DNA of 64,000 bases, from the NCBI RefSeq assembly GCF_004565465.1, contig NZ_SRHY01000004.1:124001-188000 (forward strand), in the 5' to 3' direction. The stretch comes from Lentibacillus salicampi (GTDB taxonomy: Bacteria; Bacillota; Bacilli; Bacillales; Amphibacillaceae). Position numbers and translations under genes: made by a program. This document shows positions 26,597-34,772 of this stretch, one piece after another. The notes under the pieces are model-generated. The model did not search any database. It was not told where the DNA came from and was given only the letters and a program-made list of their open reading frames with translations. Every line of letters starts with the position of its first letter. Position 1 is the stretch's first letter.

Positions 26597-27862
26597 ATGG
26601 ACAGCACGATAATGGAAGCCGTTCATCTGATGGAGGCAAAACAATCGGACAAGGCGATTTCAATGCTTGAAGATTATTTGCCGAATGCTGATGATGAAGA
26701 AAAATTTACCATTGCCGAATTATACATTCAATGGGGGTTTTTAACGGAAGCAATTGATATCCTCCAGGAATTAACGCAGCGTTTTCCAAACGAGAGTGAG
26801 ATAAAAATTATGCTAGCGGACGTTTATATTGAGCAGGATAATGATGGGGAAGCGATAAACATGCTGAATGAAATCGATGAAGATGACCCCGCCTATGTAC
26901 AGGCCCTGATGCAGCTGGCAGATTTATATCAGGCACAGGGATTATTTGAAGTTGCTGAGCAAAAATTATTAGCGGCCAAGCATTATGAACCTAACGAGCC
27001 AATTATTGATTTTGCACTTGGCGAATTGCTCTTTTCGAATAGTGATTACCGCGAGGCGATTACCTATTATGAAAAGATACTACCTGTTGCAAAAGAAGTA
27101 GCCAACGTATCGATTAATGACAGGCTGGCAGAGGCATACGCGGCATCCGGAGAATATGAGAAGGCACTGGAAACCTATCAGGATATCGACAGTGAGGATC
27201 CGGATACATTGTTTAAATACGGCTTCACTGCGCTGCATGCAGGACGCCGGGACATTGCCATCCAAGCGTGGAAACATGTCATCGAACAGGACATGTACTA
27301 TCATACAGCCTATTACCAATTGGCAAAAGCTTATGAAGATGAAGAAATGATTGACGAAGCGTATGAAACAGCCAAACAAGGCATCAAGGTAGATGAATTT
27401 AACAAAGAGCTGTACTTTTTCGCAGGTTCAATGGCACACCAGTTAAATAAAGACGATGAAAGTGAAAAATGGGTTCGGGAAGCTGTCACACTTGATCCGG
27501 ACTACAAAGAAGCGATTTTGTTCTTAATTGAGTTATTTAAACAACAGGAAAAAGAGGACAGCATTGTTGACCTGGTGAATGATATTAAAAAGCTGGGTGC
27601 AAATGATCCTCTCTACGAATGGGAGCTTGCTCGTGCGTACAATGAATTAGAATCATATAACGATGCATTAAAGCGCTACCAGGAAGCATATAATAGCTTA
27701 AATCAGGATAGTGATTTCCTGAAAGAATACGGCTATTTCCTGACAGAGGAAGGGAGGATCGATAACGCCATCCAAATATTTGAGGAATATTTGCTTCAAC
27801 AGCCGCTGGATCCTGAAATCGAAGAATTTGTACAACGGCTAAAGCAGACCGGGGAAAATTAG
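26597..27862 (+). CDS. ypiA: TPR-repeat protein YpiA
   Basis: Cytosolic scaffold protein of 421 residues built almost wholly from tetratricopeptide repeats, for example EEKFTIAELYIQWGFLTEAI, AEAYAASGEYEKALETY, AKAYEDEEMIDEAYETAKQG and LARAYNELESYNDALKRYQ. It is strongly acidic. In B. subtilis YpiA works with ReoY (YpiB) in control of MurAA turnover by ClpCP. The neighbouring reoY gene supports the same role here. I start at the ATG at 26597 because GAAAGGATG precedes it; the in-frame ATG at 26576 is upstream of that site. Confidence 0.88.
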   Translation: MDSTIMEAVHLMEAKQSDKAISMLEDYLPNADDEEKFTIAELYIQWGFLTEAIDILQELTQRFPNESEIKIMLADVYIEQDNDGEAINMLNEIDEDDPAYVQALMQLADLYQAQGLFEVAEQKLLAAKHYEPNEPIIDFALGELLFSNSDYREAITYYEKILPVAKEVANVSINDRLAEAYAASGEYEKALETYQDIDSEDPDTLFKYGFTALHAGRRDIAIQAWKHVIEQDMYYHTAYYQLAKAYEDEEMIDEAYETAKQGIKVDEFNKELYFFAGSMAHQLNKDDESEKWVREAVTLDPDYKEAILFLIELFKQQEKEDSIVDLVNDIKKLGANDPLYEWELARAYNELESYNDALKRYQEAYNSLNQDSDFLKEYGYFLTEEGRIDNAIQIFEEYLLQQPLDPEIEEFVQRLKQTGEN

Positions 27863-27881
27863 TCCACATGAATGCATATAA

Positions 27882-28000
27882 AAGGATGTGTTCAAAAAGA
27901 AGGATAAAGTGAAACTTCATTCAGCGGGACAATTTGCTCCGCTGAATGTCGGTGACCAGAATCGGGGGTTTAGAGGTAGTTAGTTGCCCCTGGGATTTTT
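27882..28000. repeat. Repeat with 10-bp hairpin between ypiA and reoY
   Basis: GGATGTGTTCAAAAAGAAGG is the inverse of the family F end. It is followed by AAAGTGAAACTTCATTCAGC, shared with the region at 1757 and inverted at 16700. CATTCAGCGG (27918-27927) pairs perfectly with CCGCTGAATG (27939-27948). It may act as a terminator for ypiA, although no T-run follows the stem directly. Confidence 0.5.
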
Positions 28001-28032
28001 GAATAGTCTATAAAAGGAGGTTCGTTACATCA

Positions 28033-28596
28033 ATGCAAACTCCTGTTTCTATAAAAGATAAAAAAAGTTTTATTCAATGGTTCTTGAATCACTATCAGTT
28101 AAAAAAGCGGGAAAGTGTATGGATTCTCAATTACATTGTTAACCATCAAAAGCTGCTGTCAAATATCCATTTTGTACGAGAGGCTAAATTCTGCCCGCGG
28201 GGATTAGTCATGACCAGTACTTGTTCCGATGAAGTCCCGTTCCGCTTTTATAAGAAGCAATTAGTAACGACCGATGCGGAAAAGTCTTTTCATGACATAC
28301 GGATGAATCAGCATGAGCCATTATACATTCAATTGAATTTTAATAAATCCTACCAGAATATCTTCTATGCAGCGGTACTTGTTGAAAATCCGTTCATTCC
28401 TGATGAATACTTCATAACAGAGAAAGATCAGAAAATGGCGAAACAGTTATTGGATAAAACCATTTATGACTCTCGACGGAAATCCCTTCAAAAAGAAATA
28501 GACAACGCTTTAGATGAACGTAATCAGCAAACTTTCATCGAGCTGTCCAAACAACTACATAAACTGGAAAACGCTAAATCAGATCAACCTTTTTGA
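28033..28596 (+). CDS. reoY: ReoY (YpiB, UPF0302)
   Basis: Small cytosolic protein that in Listeria and Bacillus helps hand MurA to the ClpCP protease, limiting peptidoglycan synthesis. The 187 residues carry the family segments KKSFIQWFLNHYQLKKRESVW (first part KKSFIQWFLNHYQLK), ILNYIVNHQKLLSNIHFV and the C-terminal helix LQKEIDNALDERNQQTFIEL. AAAAGGAGG is unusually far (12 bases) from the ATG, yet no closer start gives the family N-terminus. GpsB and PonA, other parts of the same cell-wall control circuit, are in this window. Confidence 0.85.
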   Translation: MQTPVSIKDKKSFIQWFLNHYQLKKRESVWILNYIVNHQKLLSNIHFVREAKFCPRGLVMTSTCSDEVPFRFYKKQLVTTDAEKSFHDIRMNQHEPLYIQLNFNKSYQNIFYAAVLVENPFIPDEYFITEKDQKMAKQLLDKTIYDSRRKSLQKEIDNALDERNQQTFIELSKQLHKLENAKSDQPF

Positions 28597-28620
28597 CATA
28601 TGCAGAGGTTGATTTTTTTT
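28583..28620 (+). terminator. Terminator after reoY
   Basis: ATCAACCT (28583-28590) pairs with AGGTTGAT (28605-28612), followed by eight T. The left arm overlaps the end of reoY. Confidence 0.88.
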
Positions 28621-28695
28621 GTGGCATTAGGATAAGATGTAATTTATATGGAGTTTTTTCTTTTGAAGTATAGACAGAAGGGCAGGTTGTATACT

Positions 28696-29166
28696 ATGAA
28701 ATGGATACAACAGGATTTACAGCAATATGTTCAAGCAAAAGCGTATGTTGATACCATAATAGTGCCGTTAATACCCTTTCATTTTTCAGATGACGCGAGT
28801 CTCGAAAAGGATGCTTTTCAGCGTGAGGTACTATCCGTATTCATGCGTGAACTGGAAAAAGAATTTAGCGGCCGGATTCTGCTCTCGCCGGATTACCATT
28901 ATTTAAAGTCAGCTGATAAGGCTGAAGAAGTTAAACGGGTTCGGTCATGGGTTGAAGATTCCTGGGCACAGCCCTTTCATCACATATTTTTCATGACAGT
29001 CGATTCCAGCTGGAAGAAGTTTGAACAGGATATGAATGGAACATTAATCTGGCTTCCGCAAATCGTGACAGAATCCATGCAATTCAGTGAAAGGCAGTCG
29101 GTTGTCCACAGTCAGGTACAACAAGTCGGTGAGTTTATACGTTCCTATTGGGAGGATGACAAATAG
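28696..29166 (+). CDS. ypiF: YpiF family protein (DUF2487)
   Basis: Protein of unknown function, 156 residues, conserved just upstream of qcrABC in Bacillaceae. It begins MKWIQQDLQQYVQAKAYVDT and contains IIVPLIPFHFSDD and a Trp-rich region (VRSWVEDSWAQPFHHIFFM). No transmembrane segment or catalytic motif is seen. The ATG at 28696 fits the family start and lies behind GGGCAGG; the longer in-frame ATG at 28648 lacks a ribosome binding site. It has a promoter-bearing gap of 170 bases before qcrA, so it is probably not in the qcr transcript. Confidence 0.75.
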   Translation: MKWIQQDLQQYVQAKAYVDTIIVPLIPFHFSDDASLEKDAFQREVLSVFMRELEKEFSGRILLSPDYHYLKSADKAEEVKRVRSWVEDSWAQPFHHIFFMTVDSSWKKFEQDMNGTLIWLPQIVTESMQFSERQSVVHSQVQQVGEFIRSYWEDDK

Positions 29167-29243
29167 CGTTCTTGCTTATCAATTTCAGACAAAGTTTCTG
29201 AATAGCTTGATGAGATTCTGGTAAACATACAAATGGATTTATA

Positions 29244-29272
29244 TTGACCCGTTTAACGGATTGCGCTATCAT
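29244..29272 (+). promoter_or_regulatory. SigA-type promoter of qcrABC
   Basis: TTGACC (29244-29249), 17-base spacer, TATCAT (29267-29272). Located 65 bases before the qcrA start. Confidence 0.65.
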
Positions 29273-29336
29273 GGTATTGTCCTAGTAATCTGATTAATAA
29301 ACTTGTCCGTGAAAAATGTATAGAGGGGGGAAAATC

Positions 29337-29852
29337 ATGAGCGAAGACAAACGACCAGTGTCCCGTCGACAATTTTTGAATTATACACTCACAGGTGTGG
29401 GCGGATTTATGGCAGCCGGCTTAATGGTTTCACCGTTGCGAATGGCGATTGATCCCGTATTGCAGAAAGAAGCAGCTGATGGTGATTTAACCAATGTTCA
29501 GCTTGCGGAGGGTGATATCACAAATGAACCTCAGCGTATTGACTGGGAAATTGATCAAGTGGATGGCTGGTATGAATCCAAAGTCAGCAAGACAGCATGG
29601 GTTTATAAAGATGACAATGGTGATATAGTTGCACTTTCCCCGATTTGTAAACACCTTGGCTGTGTTGTTTCATGGGAAGGCAGCGAAGATTATCCAGATC
29701 AATTTTACTGCCCATGTCATGACGGACGCTATTACAAAGACGGTATGAATGTTCCGGGCACTCCGCCGACAGCCGGACTGGATATCTATGAGCACAAAAT
29801 TAAAAACGGGATGTTATTCCTTGGTAAAGCACAACCAAGAGAGGAGGCGTAA
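29337..29852 (+). CDS. qcrA: Menaquinol:cytochrome c reductase, Rieske iron-sulfur subunit
   Basis: Carries the 2Fe-2S cluster of the b6c complex in the plasma membrane. The 171 residues have an N-terminal twin-arginine-type signal anchor (SRRQFLNYTLTGVGGFMAAG) and the two cluster motifs CKHLGC and CPCHDG. QcrA is a known Tat substrate in B. subtilis, and this window also encodes a Tat system (62.1-63.3 kb). The ATG at 29337 follows GAGGGGGG; an in-frame ATG at 29316 lies before that site. qcrB begins six bases after the stop. Confidence 0.96.
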   Translation: MSEDKRPVSRRQFLNYTLTGVGGFMAAGLMVSPLRMAIDPVLQKEAADGDLTNVQLAEGDITNEPQRIDWEIDQVDGWYESKVSKTAWVYKDDNGDIVALSPICKHLGCVVSWEGSEDYPDQFYCPCHDGRYYKDGMNVPGTPPTAGLDIYEHKIKNGMLFLGKAQPREEA

Positions 29853-29858
29853 GGGGTA

Positions 29859-30533
29859 ATGCTGCAAAAAATATATGACTGGATAGACGAGCGTGTCGAT
29901 ATAACGCCATTGTGGCGAGATATTGCAGACCACGAAGTACCGGAACATGTTAACCCGGCTCATCACTTCTCAGCATTTGTTTATTGCTTTGGTGGATTGA
30001 CATTTTTTGTGGTTGTAATTCAAATACTGTCCGGTATGTTTTTGACCATGTATTATGTTCCGGATATTGAAAATGCATGGCGTTCTGTTTATTACTTGCA
30101 GACGGAAGTCGCACATGGTCAGATTGTACGCGGTATGCATCACTGGGGAGCCAGTGTTGTCGTCGTCATGCTGTTGTTACATACGATGCGTGTATTTTTC
30201 CAGGGAGCCTACAAAAAGCCGCGTGAACTTAACTGGATGGTTGGTGTTCTTTTATTCTTCATCATCCTTGGCTTAGGATTCACAGGTTATCTGCTACCTT
30301 GGGACAATAAAGCATATTTCGCTACAGAAGTGGGTTTGAACATCGCACAGGATGTTCCGATAATTGGGGATGAATTAAAAACATTACTGTCCGGCGATGA
30401 AGAAATTGTCGGTGCACAGACGTTGGCACGGTTCTTTGCCATCCATGTTTTCTTCCTGCCTGCTGCTTTGTTCGCCTTATTAGGTGTACACTTTATATTA
30501 ATCCGTAAACAAGGAATTTCCGGACCACTATAA
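29859..30533 (+). CDS. qcrB: Menaquinol:cytochrome c reductase, cytochrome b subunit
   Basis: Cytochrome b6-type subunit that holds two b hemes and the quinol sites. The 224 residues contain four transmembrane helices; heme-ligand histidines lie in HGQIVRGMHHWGASVV and FFAIHVFFLPAALF, two pairs 14 residues apart as expected for b6 proteins. GLGFTGYLLPWDNKAYFA is a family signature. Middle gene of qcrABC, translationally close to both neighbours. Confidence 0.97.
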   Translation: MLQKIYDWIDERVDITPLWRDIADHEVPEHVNPAHHFSAFVYCFGGLTFFVVVIQILSGMFLTMYYVPDIENAWRSVYYLQTEVAHGQIVRGMHHWGASVVVVMLLLHTMRVFFQGAYKKPRELNWMVGVLLFFIILGLGFTGYLLPWDNKAYFATEVGLNIAQDVPIIGDELKTLLSGDEEIVGAQTLARFFAIHVFFLPAALFALLGVHFILIRKQGISGPL

Positions 30534-30554
30534 TTTAATGGAGGAGGTTAAGCT

Positions 30555-31331
30555 GTGCATAAGGGTAAAGGAATGAAGTTCGTCGGGGATTCCCGAATCT
30601 CCGCAGAACGCAAACCGAACATACCAAAAGATTACTCAGAATATCCCGGCAGGACAGAAGCTTTTTGGCCCAATTTCCTATTGAAAGAGTGGCTGGCAGG
30701 ATCTGTATTTTTAGTTGGATTTTTATGTCTGACGTTAGCACATCCATCTCCACTTGAAGGAATGGCCGATCCGACTGATTCAGGCTATATACCTTTGCCG
30801 GACTGGTACTTCCTGTTCTTATATGAATTGTTGAAATATGACTTTGCCTCTGGGCCATACATTTTATTTGGCATCATTATTATCCCTGGATTGGCATTCG
30901 GCGGATTGTTGCTGGCGCCTTTTCTGGATAAGGGCCCGGGCAGACGGCCGCACCGGCGTCCGGTCGCAGTTGGTATGATGCTTTTGGCACTGACCTCGGT
31001 TATTTGGCTCACTTATCAATCTGCATCACATGTTGATTGGGAATCACGTGCAGAAGCAAATAAACCGGTCCCGCCATCCGAACAAGTAAATATTGATACG
31101 GATTCCGAGGGGTATGCCGTATTTGAGAATAACTGTATGAGCTGTCACGGCGAAGATCTTCAGGGGGGAGCCGCCGGACCTTCGTTGGTTGGTATCGATC
31201 GCTCTGTTGATGAAGTCAAGGACATTGCCCAGAACGGTACCGGTTCAATGCCACCGGGGCAGTTCTCAGGTTCTGACGAAGAATTGAATAAACTCGCTGA
31301 ATTTATTATTTCAGTGAATAAAGAAGAATAG
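30555..31331 (+). CDS. qcrC: Menaquinol:cytochrome c reductase, cytochrome b/c subunit
   Basis: Fusion typical of Bacillus: an N-terminal part like subunit IV of the b6f complex (three transmembrane helices, PDWYFLFLYELLKYDF) joined to a C-terminal cytochrome c domain on the outside. The heme motif CMSCHG lies near residue 195 and the axial methionine is probably in GSMPPGQFSG. The 258 residues match the B. subtilis protein. The GTG start has a strong GGAGGAGG site. It ends the qcr operon before a clear terminator. Confidence 0.96.
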   Translation: MHKGKGMKFVGDSRISAERKPNIPKDYSEYPGRTEAFWPNFLLKEWLAGSVFLVGFLCLTLAHPSPLEGMADPTDSGYIPLPDWYFLFLYELLKYDFASGPYILFGIIIIPGLAFGGLLLAPFLDKGPGRRPHRRPVAVGMMLLALTSVIWLTYQSASHVDWESRAEANKPVPPSEQVNIDTDSEGYAVFENNCMSCHGEDLQGGAAGPSLVGIDRSVDEVKDIAQNGTGSMPPGQFSGSDEELNKLAEFIISVNKEE

Positions 31332-31341
31332 CTTAATTAAA

Positions 31342-31380
31342 AAACACCTTTGCCAAACAGAATTGGTGAAGGTGTTTTTT
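31342..31380 (+). terminator. Terminator after qcrABC
   Basis: AAACACCTT (31342-31350) pairs with AAGGTGTTT (31369-31377), followed by T. Confidence 0.9.
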
Positions 31381-31397
31381 AATATGCTGTTTTCTAA

Positions 31398-31745
31398 AAG
31401 TACGTCCACTTTTCACCCCACCGTCCGGGGTCGCTTCGGGCGGATGCTTTCCGCGGGCAACGCTTCAGCTTCCTCGGAAGCAAAAACCGCTTCCTGCGGG
31501 ATCTTCAGCTGTTGCTTTTCCCGCAGGAGTCACCGTCCTCCGCTCACCCGGACTAGTGAAGTGGTGTTAAACGTATTTCTATCACGACTCCTAGACCAGT
31601 CAATAAAACCAGCGGAGGAAATACACGGAGACTCCTGTGGGAGCAGAGGCCTAGATGAGACCCCGCAGTGCGCCAGCTCGAGGAGGCTCATCAGCCGCCC
31701 ACGGAAAGCGTAGTGTATTTCCGCAGCGGCAGTTTAACACTCATA
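31398..31745. repeat. GC-rich repeat with nested inverted repeats (family B)
   Basis: GC-rich block between qcrC and ypjA with wording such as GGGGTCGCTTCGGGCGGATG, TTCCCGCAGGAGTCACCGTC and CGGAGACTCCTGTGGGAGCA, a type I recognise from many Bacillaceae intergenic regions. The 3' half is bounded by GCGGAGGAAATACAC (from 31611) and GTGTATTTCCGC (from 31711), and outside these by GTGTTAAAC (near 31565) and GTTTAACAC (near 31731), so two inverted repeats are nested. Codon use and composition differ from all genes nearby. No protein is supported. Confidence 0.75.
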
Positions 31746-31756
31746 CAACGTTACGT

Positions 31757-31780
31757 CGCAGTTTATCTCAACTGCGAAGG
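31757..31780 (+). other. Hairpin upstream of ypjA
   Basis: TCGCAGTT pairs with AACTGCGA around TATCTC, about 35 bases before the ypjA start. It is not followed by a T-run. Its role is unknown. Confidence 0.4.
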
Positions 31781-31814
31781 TACAAAGCAACATTTTTTAA
31801 GAAGGGACTTTGTG

Positions 31815-32393
31815 ATGATTAAATACTTGCTCCTTGATAAATGGTTTTTATTCCTTTTGTTTATCATTAACTTATTAGGGACTGTTTATGGTTTTTTTTG
31901 GTATCGCTATCAGTTATTCGATACGCCGGATATATTTCTGCTGTTTGTTCCTGACAGTCCGACTGCCAGTTTATTTTTTACAATCGTTTTATTGTTTTTT
32001 CTGTTTAAAAAAAATGCACCTTACATTGAGGCACTTGCCATGATTACATTATTTAAATATGGTATATGGGCTGTCGTGATGAACCTGCTCACCTTAATAG
32101 TTGAAGGATCACTGGGCGGGATCGGCTATATGCTAATGTTCTCACACGGGGCGATGGCCATCCAGGGTTTACTGTACGCTCCTTTCTATGCGATTAAACT
32201 GCGACACATTGTACTTGCTGCTATCTGGACATTGCATAACGATGTCATTGATTATGTGTTTGGCCAGATGCCGGTATATTCTTCGTTAACAGAATACATG
32301 GACGAGATTGGCTACTTTACGTTTTGGCTGAGTATGCTATCAATAGGGATCGCTTACGTATTGACCGTTAAGCCCAAAAATTCGATGACCTGA
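31815..32393 (+). CDS. ypjA: Membrane protein YpjA (DUF1405)
   Basis: Integral membrane protein of unknown function following qcrC, as in B. subtilis. The 192 residues hold about six hydrophobic segments, beginning with WFLFLLFIINLLGTVYGFFW, and the conserved GxWxxxxN-like stretch FKYGIWAVVMNLLTLIVEG. The ATG at 31815 follows GAAGGGA; a longer in-frame start at 31668 lies inside the repeat and is rejected. A 12-bp hairpin lies between its stop and the next gene. Confidence 0.8.
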   Translation: MIKYLLLDKWFLFLLFIINLLGTVYGFFWYRYQLFDTPDIFLLFVPDSPTASLFFTIVLLFFLFKKNAPYIEALAMITLFKYGIWAVVMNLLTLIVEGSLGGIGYMLMFSHGAMAIQGLLYAPFYAIKLRHIVLAAIWTLHNDVIDYVFGQMPVYSSLTEYMDEIGYFTFWLSMLSIGIAYVLTVKPKNSMT

Positions 32394-32410
32394 CCAAGTT
32401 ATATATTGAA

Positions 32411-32453
32411 TCACCCTCACATACATTAGTGGTGAAGATGTTATGTGAGGTGA
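32411..32453 (+). promoter_or_regulatory. Hairpin that pairs the ypjB ribosome binding site
   Basis: TCACCCTCACATA (32411-32423) can pair with TATGTGAGGTGA (32442-32453), 12 base pairs with one bulged C and an 18-base loop. The 3' arm contains GTGAGGTGA, the ribosome binding site of the next start codon at 32459. No T-run follows, so a translational role is more likely than termination. Inference only. Confidence 0.55.
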
Positions 32454-32458
32454 TCTCC

Positions 32459-32713
32459 ATGAAATTCATAAAGTGTTTGCTGATTGCCTTCATCGGGATA
32501 TACATATACATTCAATTGTCAGCACCGATCGTCGCCTCAGCGCATCAGCCCTTAACATTAACTGCAAAAACCACTTCCAGCATAAACATGGTCCCTTTTT
32601 ATTGGATGGTGGGAATAGTTGGCGGTTCGATAGCCATTACTTTATCTTATGTCAGCTGGAGAAAATACAGAGCAGAAAAAAAGAAACAAACAGACGACGA
32701 TTCAAATAGTTGA
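32459..32713 (+). CDS. ypjB: Strongly shortened YpjB-like sporulation protein
   Basis: An 84-residue protein at the position of ypjB, whose usual products are about 230-260 residues. What remains is an N-terminal signal peptide (MKFIKCLLIAFIGIYIYI, cleavage near VASA-HQP) and the C-terminal membrane anchor plus basic tail (WMVGIVGGSIAITLSYVSWR, then KYRAEKKKQ), which resembles the YpjB C-terminus. The whole extracytoplasmic domain between them is missing, replaced by about 20 residues. The frame is intact and has a good ribosome binding site, so it may be expressed. It could be a decaying gene or a functional mini-protein. Family assignment is from memory of YpjB and its position. Confidence 0.6.
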   Translation: MKFIKCLLIAFIGIYIYIQLSAPIVASAHQPLTLTAKTTSSINMVPFYWMVGIVGGSIAITLSYVSWRKYRAEKKKQTDDDSNS

Positions 32714-32789
32714 CTATCCATGTGTTTTTAACTAAACTTGACTTTAGGGCAGTATATGAAAAGGTATAAAAAATGATGGAGGAATAAAC

Positions 32790-33473
32790 ATGCTAGGTGG
32801 TCTCGGCGGATATCTAATTTATATCGCGCTTTTGATGATTATCCCTTTATGGGCACAATCCAAAGTAAAAAACACGTATAAGAAATATTCCAAAAAAGCA
32901 ACATCGTCTGGTATGACAGGTGCCGAAGTGGCGCGGAAAATATTGAATGACAATGGTATTTATGATGTACAGGTTCTGGAAACAAAAGGGGTATTATCGG
33001 ACCATTATCACCCAAAAAAGAAGACAGTTAATCTTTCAAGCGATAATTTCCATGGACAATCCATGGCATCGTCTGCTATCGCAGCACACGAGGTGGGGCA
33101 CGCGATTCAGGATGCACAGGATTATGCGTTCCTGCGCTTCAGATCCTCGCTGGCTCCCTTGGCTGCAACTGGTTCGAATATGGCGATTTTCCTGATCATC
33201 GGTGGTATGATTTTTAGTCAGGGATTATTTTTACTTGGTATTATTTTCTTTTCGGCAGCTGTCTTATTCCAGTTAGTAACACTGCCGGTTGAATTTGACG
33301 CTTCCAACAGGGCAATGGCACAGCTTGTATCGACAGGTGTTATCCGCAATAATGAAGAACGGGAAACGAAAAAAGTACTAAGTGCTGCAGCCTTAACGTA
33401 CGTTGCAGCTGCCTTGGTTGCTGTTGCTGAACTGGTTCGGTTTATCCTGATTTACGCTGCAAGTAATGAATAA
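32790..33473 (+). CDS. Membrane zinc metallopeptidase, YugP family
   Basis: Membrane-bound peptidase of the Zn-dependent neutral protease 2 family (B. subtilis YugP). The 227 residues start with a transmembrane segment (LIYIALLMIIPLWAQSKV), then the zinc motif HEVGH near residue 97 in SSAIAAHEVGHAIQDAQDY, the conserved ATGSNMAIFLIIGG helix, and FDASNRAMAQLVSTG with the third likely ligand region. GGAGGAA precedes the ATG. It sits between ypjB and a convergent YitT protein and has its own terminator. In B. subtilis the homologue is elsewhere. Substrate unknown. Confidence 0.85.
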   Translation: MLGGLGGYLIYIALLMIIPLWAQSKVKNTYKKYSKKATSSGMTGAEVARKILNDNGIYDVQVLETKGVLSDHYHPKKKTVNLSSDNFHGQSMASSAIAAHEVGHAIQDAQDYAFLRFRSSLAPLAATGSNMAIFLIIGGMIFSQGLFLLGIIFFSAAVLFQLVTLPVEFDASNRAMAQLVSTGVIRNNEERETKKVLSAAALTYVAAALVAVAELVRFILIYAASNE

Positions 33474-33490
33474 GGAATCGAATATGGCAG

Positions 33491-33520
33491 GGGATGGCAT
33501 TCATGTGCCATCCCTTTTTA
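33491..33520 (+). terminator. Terminator after the YugP-like gene
   Basis: GGGATGGCA (33491-33499) pairs with TGCCATCCC (33505-33513), then five T. Confidence 0.9.
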
Positions 33521-33521
33521 A

Positions 33522-33625
33522 AAAGATAAGAAATTTTTGGCTAACCTTGACGTTTGGGCGAGGACGCCGACCCACTTGCAGTACTGAACGCAGTTTGTAC
33601 GACGCTAACCGAGCACTTTAGAAGG
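33522..33625 (+). repeat. Truncated repeat, family C, copy 2
   Basis: Starts AAAGATAAGAAATTTTTGGC like the other repeat ends, then jumps to ACGCCGACCCAC and CGCAGTTTGTACGACGCTAA, matching 20299-20345 of family C copy 1. The region corresponding to its central hairpins is missing, and the third ATG-triloop hairpin is replaced. Confidence 0.6.
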
Positions 33626-33656
33626 CCGTCTTACTATTACAATCGAAAAATACAAG

Positions 33657-33699
33657 GAAAAGGGGGCATCTTTTTTTAAAAAAAAGATGCCCCTTTTTC
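33657..33699. terminator. Strong bidirectional terminator
   Basis: GGGGCATCTTTTTTT pairs with its complement ending in AGATGCCCC, flanked by AAAA on the left and TTTTT on the right, between two convergent genes. It can serve both strands. Confidence 0.9.
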
Positions 33700-33763
33700 C
33701 TGTTTCAATTCGATTATAGTCATGAAGATAGGTCCCGTGTAAAAACGCTGAAATATAGTCGGT

Positions 33764-34633
33764 TTAATCTATTGGGTTTTTATTTTCATCCAGTGTGAAC
33801 CCTTCTCCAACGACGTCATGAACCGAACTCATAGCGACAAATGCATGGGGATCAATCTCATTTATAATATTTTTCAGCCGGACAATTTCATTCCTTCCGA
33901 CAATGCAGTACAGCACATCCCGTTTTTCACCGGTAAAACTGCCTCGGCCGTTTAAAACCGTCACACCCCGATCCATTTTTTTAATAATGGAAGCGGCAAT
34001 CTGATTACTTTGACCGGATATGATGGTTGCACCACGTGCTGCATAGGCACCTTCCTGGATAAAATCAATGACTCTTGCTCCAATATAGACAGCTAACAAC
34101 GTATACATCCCCTGCACCATGTCAAGGTAGGCAGCAATGGATGTAGCAATTACAAAAAAATCAAAGAGAAACATTGTTCTGCCCATGCTCCACCCGGCAT
34201 ATTTGTTGACAAGCCTTGCAATGATATCGACACCGCCTGTTGTGCCACCATACCGAAAAATAATACCCAATCCGACACCAATAAACACCCCTGCAAACAG
34301 TGATGCCAAGGTCATATCCGATTCCAGGTCAATCGCAAATGGGTTGATCTGAAAAATAGCCAGAAATAATGAAACGGCCAAAGTTCCAATAACCGTATAA
34401 ATAAAGGTATTGCGTCCCAGGAATTTCCATCCAATAAAAAAGACCGGAACATTAAGGACAATATTGGAGACGGCAGGATCCCAGTTCCATAAGAAATAAA
34501 ATAGCAGCGTTATCCCGGTAAATCCGCCTTCACCGAGATTGTTTTGCATATTAAAATGAACAATGCCAAATGAAAAAATAGCAGACCCAATTAAAATAAA
34601 TAAAATATTTTTAAGTTTTAAACCAAATATCAT
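33764..34633 (-). CDS. ypjC: YitT/YpjC family membrane protein (DUF2179)
   Basis: Membrane protein of unknown transport function. The 289 residues contain five or six transmembrane segments (LFILIGSAIFSFGIVHF, GLGIIFRYGGTTGGVDIIAR) and a soluble C-terminal DUF2179 domain from about 205 (GATIISGQSNQIAASIIKKM, MDRGVTVLNGRGSFTGEKRD). GGGAGG lies seven bases before the ATG at 34633; a longer in-frame start 27 codons upstream has no such site. It is transcribed away from ypjD. Position between the qcr/ypj block and ypjD matches B. subtilis ypjC. Confidence 0.85.
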   Translation of the reverse strand: MIFGLKLKNILFILIGSAIFSFGIVHFNMQNNLGEGGFTGITLLFYFLWNWDPAVSNIVLNVPVFFIGWKFLGRNTFIYTVIGTLAVSLFLAIFQINPFAIDLESDMTLASLFAGVFIGVGLGIIFRYGGTTGGVDIIARLVNKYAGWSMGRTMFLFDFFVIATSIAAYLDMVQGMYTLLAVYIGARVIDFIQEGAYAARGATIISGQSNQIAASIIKKMDRGVTVLNGRGSFTGEKRDVLYCIVGRNEIVRLKNIINEIDPHAFVAMSSVHDVVGEGFTLDENKNPID

Positions 34634-34772
34634 AAATGAACCTCCCATCTGAATCAATACTTTTTCTATTATAGACAATTTGCCTGTAAAGTCAAAAGTC
34701 CAATGATTTGTCAAAACAGCACCTTTTAGCTAACATAAAAAGAGATTCCATGTAAACAGAGAGGGGATTTAA

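Noticed and set aside
31363..31713. 116-codon open frame over the GC-rich repeat
   Set aside because: Starts inside the qcrC terminator and follows repeat sequence; composition fits the repeat, not a gene.
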